From positions 39,650-103,649 of the forward strand of contig NZ_JAEUAN010000023.1 of NCBI RefSeq assembly GCF_019511445.1: 64,000 bases of DNA. Reading direction: 5' to 3'. This stretch comes from Aliirhizobium wenxiniae. Lineage in GTDB: Bacteria; Pseudomonadota; Alphaproteobacteria; Rhizobiales; Rhizobiaceae. Each line of letters starts with the position of its first letter. Position 1 is the stretch's first letter. The notes below the pieces were generated by a model. The model was not told the DNA's origin. It worked only from the letters and a program-made list of their open reading frames with translations, and searched no databases. Below are positions 57,897 through 64,000 of this stretch, piece by piece. The position numbers were made by a program, and so were the translations under genes.

Positions 57897-59695
57897 TGGA
57901 AAAAAACCGAAATTACTTCATCGCGATCGGCCTATCGGTCGTCATCGTCCTTGCCTGGCAGTTCCTCTATATGAACCCGCGCATGGAAGCGCAGCAGCGT
58001 GCCGCTGAAGCCCAGCAGGCACTGCAGCAGCAGCAAGCCGCGCAGAACCCCGCTTCGCCGGACAGCCCCGGCGCCGTAACCCTCGGCAGCCTGCCGGGTG
58101 GAGAACAGGCGCAGGCGACAGCGACCCGCGAACAGGCGCTCGCCAAGTCCGAGCGCGTCGTCATCGACACGCCTGCCGTTTCCGGCTCGATCAACCTGAC
58201 CGGCGCCCGCTTCGACGACCTGAAGCTGCGCGAGTATCACGAGACCGTCGACGACTCGAGCCCGCTCATCACACTCTTCTCGCCGGCAGACACCAGGGAC
58301 GGCTATTTCGGTGAAGTCGGCTATATCGGCAGCGACAATAGCGGCGCGGTTCCCGGTCCGGGCACGGCCTGGACGCTTGCCAGCGGTGACAAGCTGACGG
58401 CAACGACTCCGGTGACGCTTTCCTACACCAATGAAAAGGGTGTCGTCTTCAACCGCACGATCTCGATCGACGATCATTACATGATCTCGATGACGGACAA
58501 GGTCGAGAACCCCGGCGCGGAAGCAATCACGCTTTCCTCCTACGGCCGCATCACCCGCAACAACAAGCCGGTTACACCTTCGGTCTGGGTTATCCATGAA
58601 GGCTTCCTCGGCGTACCGGGCAAAGACGGCAGCCTCAGCGAGCACACTTATTCCAATATCGAGGAAGAAGCCGTCACCAACGCGAAGGCTACCGGCGGCT
58701 GGCTCGGCATCACCGACAAATACTGGGCAGCAGCGATCGTGCCGCCGCAGACGATGCCTTATGAAGGTCGCTTCACGCATTTCACCGATGGTCAGCCGCG
58801 TTATCAGGCCGACTACAAGGGTGACGCACTGACCATTCAGGCCGGTCAATCGACCGAACTCAAGAACATGCTCTTCGCAGGTGCCAAGCGCGTTCCGCTC
58901 GTCGACCGCTATGCCGAAGAATATTCCATTCCGCATTTCGACCTGCTGATCGACTGGGGCTGGTTCTACTTCATCACCAAGCCGATGTTCCAGCTGATGG
59001 ACTTCTTCTTCCGTCACGTCGGCAATTTCGGTGTCGCCATCCTTCTGACGACCATCGTCGTGAAGCTGATCTTCTTCCCGCTCGCCAGCAAGCAGTATGC
59101 TTCGATGGCGAACATGAAGCGCATGCAGCCGAAGATGGAAGAGCTGAAGGCCAAGCACGGCGACGACCGCATGGCGCTGCAGCAGGCAATGATGGCGCTC
59201 TACAAGGAAGAGAAGATCAACCCGATCGCCGGTTGCTGGCCGGTGCTTCTGCAGATCCCGGTGTTCTTTGCGCTTTACAAGGTCATCTACGTCACGATCG
59301 AGATGCGTCACGCACCGTTCTTCGGCTGGATCCAGGACCTTTCGGCGCCGGACCCGACCTCGCTGTTCAACCTGTTCGGTCTCCTGCCCTACGACGTGCC
59401 GCACTTCCTGCTGATCGGTGTTTGGCCGCTCATCATGGGCATCACGATGTTCCTGCAGATGCGCATGAACCCGACGCCGCCGGATCCGACGCAGCAGATG
59501 ATCTTCAACTGGATGCCGCTAGTCTTCACCTTCATGCTGGCATCCTTCCCGGCCGGTCTGGTTATCTACTGGGCCTGGAACAACACGCTGTCGGTGACGC
59601 AGCAGGCGGTGATCATGAAGCGCCACGGCGCCAAGATCGAGCTCTTCGACAATCTCAAGGGCTTCTTCAAACGAAAGCCTGAACCGAGCAAATAA
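57893..59695 (+). CDS. yidC: Membrane protein insertase YidC
   Basis: 600 residues. An N-terminal anchor (NYFIAIGLSVVIVLAWQFLY) is followed by a Gln/Ala-rich linker, the large periplasmic beta-supersandwich domain (about 80-330) and five C-terminal helices (FDLLIDWGWFYFITKPMF, GVAILLTTIVVKLIFFPLA with the conserved cytoplasmic Arg/Lys region, NPIAGCWPVLLQIPVFFALY). It inserts membrane proteins alone or with SecYEG. ATG 57893 or 57896 can start it, and the former overlaps rnpA. Confidence 0.97.
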   Translation: MMEKNRNYFIAIGLSVVIVLAWQFLYMNPRMEAQQRAAEAQQALQQQQAAQNPASPDSPGAVTLGSLPGGEQAQATATREQALAKSERVVIDTPAVSGSINLTGARFDDLKLREYHETVDDSSPLITLFSPADTRDGYFGEVGYIGSDNSGAVPGPGTAWTLASGDKLTATTPVTLSYTNEKGVVFNRTISIDDHYMISMTDKVENPGAEAITLSSYGRITRNNKPVTPSVWVIHEGFLGVPGKDGSLSEHTYSNIEEEAVTNAKATGGWLGITDKYWAAAIVPPQTMPYEGRFTHFTDGQPRYQADYKGDALTIQAGQSTELKNMLFAGAKRVPLVDRYAEEYSIPHFDLLIDWGWFYFITKPMFQLMDFFFRHVGNFGVAILLTTIVVKLIFFPLASKQYASMANMKRMQPKMEELKAKHGDDRMALQQAMMALYKEEKINPIAGCWPVLLQIPVFFALYKVIYVTIEMRHAPFFGWIQDLSAPDPTSLFNLFGLLPYDVPHFLLIGVWPLIMGITMFLQMRMNPTPPDPTQQMIFNWMPLVFTFMLASFPAGLVIYWAWNNTLSVTQQAVIMKRHGAKIELFDNLKGFFKRKPEPSK

Positions 59696-59704
59696 CGCAC
59701 CAAG

Positions 59705-59737
59705 AACCCCGGATGCCGGATCGGCCTCCGGGGTTTT
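59705..59737 (+). terminator. Terminator after yidC
   Basis: AACCCCGG and CCGGGGTT arms around a G/C-rich loop, followed by TTTT. Confidence 0.8.
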
Positions 59738-59851
59738 CGTTTGTCCTGCCGACTAAATGAAGAGCGGTGAAAAGCGCCGCAAAGCTTGACATCCGTGGCC
59801 AAAACCCTGATGCGGTTGGCGTTTCCCTAAGCGAAGAAGATAGAAAAGCGG

Positions 59852-60499
59852 ATGACTACCAACGACAAGCCCCTGTTCGGCCGACCCTGGATCTTCATCC
59901 GCGGCGTGCCTTCGATGAAGTTCCTGCCGCCGGAAGGCCCCTTGGAAGTCGCCTTCGCTGGCCGCTCCAACGTGGGCAAGTCATCGCTTATCAATGCACT
60001 GGTCGGCCAGAAGGGCCTGGCCCGAACCTCGAACACACCCGGCCGTACGCAGGAACTCAACTATTTCGTCCCGGACGGATATTCGGGCCAGGAAGGTGAC
60101 CTGCCGCCGATGGCGCTGGTCGACATGCCCGGCTATGGCTACGCCCAGGCGCCGAAGGAGATGGTCGACAACTGGACGAAACTCGTGTTCGACTATCTGC
60201 GCGGGCGTGCGACACTGAAGCGCGTCTACGTGCTGATCGACAGCCGGCACGGATTGAAGAAGAATGACGAAGACGTTCTCGACCTGCTGGACAAGGCTGC
60301 CGTGTCTTACCAGATCGTTCTGACCAAGACCGACAAGATCAAGGAACCTGCCGTTCCGAAACTGATCGATGAGACACTTGAAAAGATCCGCAAGCGGCCG
60401 GCCGCCTATCCGTTCGTCCTCTCCACGTCGTCGGAAAAGGGAAAAGGCGTCGACGAGTTGCGAGCAGCGATCGCCGAGGCCGTTACACTGACGATCTGA
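59852..60499 (+). CDS. engB: Ribosome-assembly GTPase EngB (YihA/YsxC)
   Basis: 215 residues. The G1 motif GRSNVGKSS is at 37-45, G2 region SNTPGRTQELNYF, G3 DMPGYG at 91-96, G4 TKTDK at 158-162 and G5 STSSEKGKG. An essential factor in 50S assembly and cell division in many bacteria. It follows the yidC terminator by about 115 bp, so it likely has its own promoter. Confidence 0.96.
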   Translation: MTTNDKPLFGRPWIFIRGVPSMKFLPPEGPLEVAFAGRSNVGKSSLINALVGQKGLARTSNTPGRTQELNYFVPDGYSGQEGDLPPMALVDMPGYGYAQAPKEMVDNWTKLVFDYLRGRATLKRVYVLIDSRHGLKKNDEDVLDLLDKAAVSYQIVLTKTDKIKEPAVPKLIDETLEKIRKRPAAYPFVLSTSSEKGKGVDELRAAIAEAVTLTI

Positions 60500-60516
60500 A
60501 GAAATTTCAGCAGCTC

Positions 60517-60547
60517 GCAGGCAGGTTCGACTTAATTACCTGCCTGC
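60517..60547. terminator. Hairpin at the convergent end of engB
   Basis: GCAGGCAGG (60517-60525) pairs with CCTGCCTGC (60539-60547). There is no T-run. It lies between two convergent genes. Confidence 0.45.
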
Positions 60548-60548
60548 C

Positions 60549-60926
60549 TCAGAGGGCGAACAGGCCCGACTGAAAGGCTGCGTAAGTTAGAATGCCTGCG
60601 ACCAGCACTATCGACAGTGCACGCCAGAAGGTGATCGAATTCCAGCATCTTTCGGCCGCAGCCATTTCGCGGTTGAAGTTTCTTTTTGCCACAAGAACCG
60701 GGAAATGGGCTTGAAGCCGAAGCCGAGCCTTCGGATCATGGTATGGGTCGTCATAGTCAGACAGGTTGTCTTCCCAACGCCGAACGGTCGCCGCAAATGC
60801 AGCGTCTCTGGCCATGCGCTCCTCGATGCCCCGACGGACCTCCGGGGACAATACGCCCAAAACATACTCTCCCGCGAGGACTTGATCTCGTGAACGGTCA
60901 CTCTCGCTCTGGTTCGGCGTCGTCAT
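60549..60926 (-). CDS. Anti-sigma-like membrane protein without sensor domain
   Basis: About 125 residues. The N-terminal anti-sigma domain pattern VLAGEYVLGVLSPEVRRGIE, ERMARDAAFAATVRRWEDNL is that of RskA/ChrR-type zinc-less anti-sigma factors. A membrane helix near the C-terminus (FWRALSIVLVAGILTYAAFQ) is followed by only a few residues, so the usual periplasmic domain is missing. No ECF sigma factor gene is adjacent, as would be normal. It may be a truncated relic or a minimal anti-sigma acting on a sigma encoded elsewhere. The start could be TTG 60968. Confidence 0.65.
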   Translation of the reverse strand: MTTPNQSESDRSRDQVLAGEYVLGVLSPEVRRGIEERMARDAAFAATVRRWEDNLSDYDDPYHDPKARLRLQAHFPVLVAKRNFNREMAAAERCWNSITFWRALSIVLVAGILTYAAFQSGLFAL

Positions 60927-61195
60927 AGCTCGCGCGATCTTCTTTCCGCTAGGATGTTTGGCCAGCAATGTGTCTGAAGTCTTTTTGCAGTTTGCGAATA
61001 GGACACTTGCACAGGATCAAGGTCGGCTTCTCCTCGCCGTCTGTCAACGCTAACACTATCAATAAACCGTGGGTAACGGGGACACGTCATGCGTCATAAA
61101 CGCCGCATCGCGATCACCGCGAAAACTTCACCGCGATTATTCCTTCTGACAAGAACTTGCGTTAAAAGGCCCCACCTTTGATGTGAGGGATTTTC

Positions 61196-62083
61196 ATGAC
61201 GACGTCGGACAGCGAACTCCAGGCCAAACTTCTCGCTCAGGCTCTGCCTTACATGCAGCGCTATGAAAACAAGACGATCGTGGTGAAATATGGCGGCCAC
61301 GCCATGGGCGATACCGAGCTCGGCAAGGCTTTTGCCGCCGATATTGCGCTTCTGAAACAATCCGGTGTCAATCCGATCGTCGTTCACGGCGGCGGCCCGC
61401 AGATCGGCGCGATGCTCTCCAAGATGGGCATCGAATCGAAATTCGAAGGTGGCCTGCGCGTTACCGACCAGAAGACGGTCGAGATCGTCGAGATGGTGCT
61501 TGCCGGTTCGATCAACAAGGAAATCGTCGCGCTGATCAACCAGACCGGCGAATGGGCGATCGGCCTTTGCGGCAAGGACGGCAACATGGTCTTCGCCGAA
61601 AAGGCGAAGAAGACGGTCGTCGATCCCGACAGCAATATCGAGCGCGTGCTCGATCTCGGCTTCGTCGGCGAAGTGGTCGAAGTCGACCGCACGCTGCTCG
61701 ACCTGCTTGCCAAATCCGAAATGATACCGGTCATAGCCCCGGTGGCCCCAGGCCGCGATGGCGCCACCTACAATATCAACGCTGACACGTTTGCCGGTGC
61801 GATTGCCGGTGCGCTGCATGCAACGCGCCTGCTCTTCCTGACCGACGTTCCCGGCGTGCTCGACAAGGACAAGAACCTGATCAAGGAACTGACCGTCGCG
61901 CAGGCACAGGCGCTGATCAAGGACGGCACGATTTCCGGCGGCATGATCCCGAAGGTGGAGACCTGCATCGACGCGATCCGCTCCGGTGTACAGGGCGTCG
62001 TCATTTTGAACGGCAAGACCGCCCATTCCGTGCTGCTGGAAATCTTCACCGAGCGCGGCGCCGGCACGCTGATCGTGCCCTGA
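61196..62083 (+). CDS. argB: Acetylglutamate kinase
   Basis: 295 residues. Second step of arginine synthesis. It has the N-terminal KTIVVKYGGHAMGD and IVVHGGGPQIG glycine loops, FEGGLRVTD, the ADTFAGAIAGALHATRLLFLTDVPGVL-type region and GGMIPKVETCIDAI. It is unlinked from argD-argF, as is usual in Rhizobiaceae. Long N-terminal helix (AQALPYMQRYENKTIV region) suggests the arginine-inhibited hexameric type. Confidence 0.97.
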   Translation: MTTSDSELQAKLLAQALPYMQRYENKTIVVKYGGHAMGDTELGKAFAADIALLKQSGVNPIVVHGGGPQIGAMLSKMGIESKFEGGLRVTDQKTVEIVEMVLAGSINKEIVALINQTGEWAIGLCGKDGNMVFAEKAKKTVVDPDSNIERVLDLGFVGEVVEVDRTLLDLLAKSEMIPVIAPVAPGRDGATYNINADTFAGAIAGALHATRLLFLTDVPGVLDKDKNLIKELTVAQAQALIKDGTISGGMIPKVETCIDAIRSGVQGVVILNGKTAHSVLLEIFTERGAGTLIVP

Positions 62084-62106
62084 TCTCTCCACGACACCAA
62101 ATGACG

Positions 62107-62129
62107 AAGGCGCCGCAAGGCGCCTTTTT
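62107..62129 (+). terminator. Terminator after argB
   Basis: GGCGCC and GGCGCC arms around GCAA, followed by TTTTT. Confidence 0.85.
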
Positions 62130-62133
62130 CGTT

Positions 62134-63036
62134 TCAGCCTACGAGAAGCCCCAGAATGCCCGCCACGATCAGCAGGCAACCGAAGATTTCCATACGGTTG
62201 ATCCGTTCGTGGAAGAGGAAATAGGAGGCCATGAAGGTGAAGACGAGCTCGATCTGGCCGAGCGCGCGGACATAGGCCACTTGCTGCAGCGTCATCGCGG
62301 TGAACCAGCAGGCCGAGCCGAAGACGCTGGCAAGGCCGACCAGCGAGGACGAACGCCAAGTCTTAAGCACGGTAACGATCTCACCCTTGTCCTTCCATGC
62401 CATCCATACCAGCATGAAGATCGTCTGGAAGGTCGTGACGCAGGCAAGCGTCATGGCCGCCTGCATGATCGAGTTCGGGCCATCGAGCGACAGGGAAGCG
62501 CTGCGGTAGGCAACGGCGGAAATGCCGAAGACGGCACCGGAGGCGATGCCGACCAGCGCGGTGCGGCTGGCGAGAGCCGTGACCGTGTTTTTCCATGATA
62601 ACGGCATGCGCGCCATCGAGATCAGCATCACGCCGATGACACCGGTGATGATTGCGCCGATTGCACCTACCGTCAGCTTTTCGCCGAGCAGGATGAAGCC
62701 GAAGATCGCCGCCTGAACCGGCTCGGTCTTCGAATAGGCGGTGCCGACGGCGAAATTTCTAAGCGAGAAGAGATGGACCAGCATGATGGTGGCAAAGATC
62801 TGCGCCAGGCCGCCGATCACCACCCAGAACGCAAAGGTCCAATTGACCTGAGGGATTGCAAAGCCTGCGAGCTGGTGCAGCAGTACGACATAGAGGATCG
62901 CCACCGGAAAACCGTAGCCGAAACGGACGAAGCTCGCACCGCGGGTGCCGAGCCTGCCCTGAAGATGCTTCTGCAATGCCGAGCGCAGGTTTTGCAGGAA
63001 GGCCGCGGCAATGGTGATGGGGATCCAGAGTTCCAT
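62134..63036 (-). CDS. EamA/DMT-superfamily transporter
   Basis: 300 residues with about ten hydrophobic helices in two five-helix halves, ending ELVFTFMASYFLFHERINRM, the EamA repeat with its ExxxxxxG region, then EIFGCLLIVAGILGLLVG. Such carriers export metabolites such as amino acids or nucleotide-sugar intermediates. The substrate is unknown. It is convergent with argB and starts 105 bp from the divergent HAD gene. Confidence 0.85.
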   Translation of the reverse strand: MELWIPITIAAAFLQNLRSALQKHLQGRLGTRGASFVRFGYGFPVAILYVVLLHQLAGFAIPQVNWTFAFWVVIGGLAQIFATIMLVHLFSLRNFAVGTAYSKTEPVQAAIFGFILLGEKLTVGAIGAIITGVIGVMLISMARMPLSWKNTVTALASRTALVGIASGAVFGISAVAYRSASLSLDGPNSIMQAAMTLACVTTFQTIFMLVWMAWKDKGEIVTVLKTWRSSSLVGLASVFGSACWFTAMTLQQVAYVRALGQIELVFTFMASYFLFHERINRMEIFGCLLIVAGILGLLVG

Positions 63037-63141
63037 GTTTCAGCCGGTATCATGCGGGCGGATTTGTCGCCAAGCCGCAAGCGGCGGCGAGCCGTCGCCT
63101 TTTCGATTTTCTTTATCAGCAAGGCGGTGCATAAGCGGGAT

Positions 63142-63855
63142 ATGGACAAGAAACCCAAGACTTCCGCCGACGCTACCGATTTTTCAAAGATCCGCGATTG
63201 GGTCTTCGATCTCGACAACACGCTCTATCCGCATCACATCAATCTCTTTGCGCAGATCGATGTGAACATGACGGCCTATGTGCAGGAACTGCTGCAACTG
63301 GAGCGCGACGAAGCACGCGCAGTGCAGAAGCGGTATTATCACGAGCACGGCACGACGCTGCAGGGCCTGATGCTCAACCACGGCATCGATCCGGACGGGT
63401 TTCTGGAAAAGGCGCATGCAATCGATTATTCGATATTGGTCCCGAACCCGGAACTGGGTGAAGCGATCAAGGCGTTGCCCGGTCGAAAATTCATCTTCAC
63501 CAATGGCAGCGTACCGCATGCGGAAGCGACAGCCCGCGCGCTCGGCATCCTCGACAATTTCGACGACATTTTCGATATCGTCGCCGCAGGCTACGTGCCG
63601 AAGCCGGCGGGCGAGACCTATGACAAGTTCGCCAGCCTTCATCGGGTCGACACGGCGAATGCCGCCATGTTCGAAGACCTGCCGCGCAATCTGACCGTTC
63701 CCAAGGCGCTCGGCATGCGTACCGTTCTCCTGACGCCACGCAATCTCGACGACGTGCTGATCGAGCGCTGGGAGACGTTTTCCGACGAGGACGATCACAT
63801 CGATTACGTCACCGATGATCTCGCCACATTCCTCAAGGGGATCGTGCAGGGCTGA
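63142..63855 (+). CDS. HAD-family pyrimidine 5'-nucleotidase
   Basis: 237 residues. HAD motif I DLDNTLYP is at 23-30, motif II FTNGS, motif III Lys in VPKPAGETY and motif IV FEDLPRNL. This matches SDT1/YjjG-like pyrimidine 5'-nucleotidases (hydrolysing UMP/CMP). The cap is the small helical C1 type (residues 38-90). ATG 63142 starts directly with MDKKPKTSADATDF. The open frame continues upstream into the transporter gene's other strand and is not coding there. Confidence 0.88.
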   Translation: MDKKPKTSADATDFSKIRDWVFDLDNTLYPHHINLFAQIDVNMTAYVQELLQLERDEARAVQKRYYHEHGTTLQGLMLNHGIDPDGFLEKAHAIDYSILVPNPELGEAIKALPGRKFIFTNGSVPHAEATARALGILDNFDDIFDIVAAGYVPKPAGETYDKFASLHRVDTANAAMFEDLPRNLTVPKALGMRTVLLTPRNLDDVLIERWETFSDEDDHIDYVTDDLATFLKGIVQG

Positions 63856-63875
63856 AAAGCTGTGCTCGGCAAAAT

Positions 63876-64000
63876 CCCCCTCTGGCCTGCCGGCCATCTC
63901 CCCCACAAGGGGGGAGAAAACCTGTGGCATCCGTCTGCCTCAATAAAGCTCGACGGCTTGACCGAGTTAAGCCCTCCCTCTTGTGGGGAGGGTTGGGAGG
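63876..64000. repeat. Inverted pair of G/C-rich intergenic repeat units
   Basis: CTCCCCCACAAGGGGGGAG (63898-63916) is preceded by CTGGCCTGCCGGCC. It is followed about 55 bp later by CCCTCCCTCTTGTGGGGAGG, a reversed variant of the same core. Their form is that of dispersed palindromic elements common between genes in Rhizobium and Agrobacterium. Copy number elsewhere cannot be seen. Confidence 0.5.

Noticed and set aside
57932..59404. 490-codon minus-strand open frame over yidC
   Set aside because: Mirror image of yidC codons; Asp/Arg/Val-rich with no domain.
1..64000. CRISPR arrays, insertion sequences or rRNA genes
   Set aside because: No regularly spaced repeats, transposase motifs or rRNA signatures were seen anywhere in the window.

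Overview
This window looks like the chromosome of an alphaproteobacterium in the Rhizobiaceae (Agrobacterium/Rhizobium clade). The grounds are the phoR-pstSCAB-phoU-phoB order, a SAM-II riboswitch in front of metZ, GcrA with CcrM-type GANTC sites near its gene, a DUF982 protein, the long alphaproteobacterial form of Dcd, and the rpmH-rnpA-yidC-engB-argB run. No database search was possible. All identifications rest on reading motifs, lengths and gene order.

Positions 1-11388 are the right part of an integrated prophage-like element that runs off the left edge. It has a leftward early operon (Cro/YdaS-like protein, CII-like protein, two small proteins, a ParB-domain protein cut by the window edge). 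A divergent LexA/CI-type repressor follows. A long, tightly overlapping rightward operon then encodes several unknown small proteins, a second DNA polymerase sliding clamp (DnaN type), an HNH nuclease, a cytosine-methyltransferase-like protein and a tyrosine integrase, which ends 31 bp from an intact tRNA-Gly(CCC). A 244-bp segment is duplicated inside two otherwise unrelated genes of this operon, and near-identical 16-bp candidate operators lie at both early control regions. No capsid, tail or lysis genes are visible.

Positions 11389-31165 are core chromosome: tRNA-Gly, dcd, metZ with its SAM-II leader, apaG, hslO, argF-argD, gcrA, a PACE-type efflux protein, the complete phosphate regulon (phoR-pstSCAB-phoU-phoB on the minus strand with a clear Pho box), ppk2, an unknown single-pass membrane protein, a nitronate monooxygenase and tRNA-Thr(CGT).

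Positions 31166-41260 are more variable. They hold a capsule-type KpsC/LpsZ-domain protein, a family-21 glycosyltransferase gene interrupted by one in-frame TAG, an L-2-hydroxyglutarate oxidase-like flavoprotein and a D-2-hydroxyacid dehydrogenase. Next is a compact cassette of free-standing acyl carrier protein, AMP-forming acyl ligase and stand-alone NadE-like ammonia ligase, facing a large GNAT protein. This cassette is the best candidate here for an undescribed biosynthetic system. A PRC-barrel protein follows.

Positions 41261-64000 return to housekeeping and signalling genes: fadD, a DUF900 lipoprotein hydrolase, pgi, fructokinase, pyrE, a diguanylate cyclase, pyrC, a Sel1-repeat protein, a proline-racemase-family enzyme with an altered active site, tRNA-Arg(ACG), a sensor histidine kinase, a chemoreceptor, rpmH-rnpA-yidC, engB, an orphan anti-sigma-like protein, argB, an EamA transporter and a HAD pyrimidine 5'-nucleotidase. 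The window ends in an inverted pair of G/C-rich intergenic repeats.
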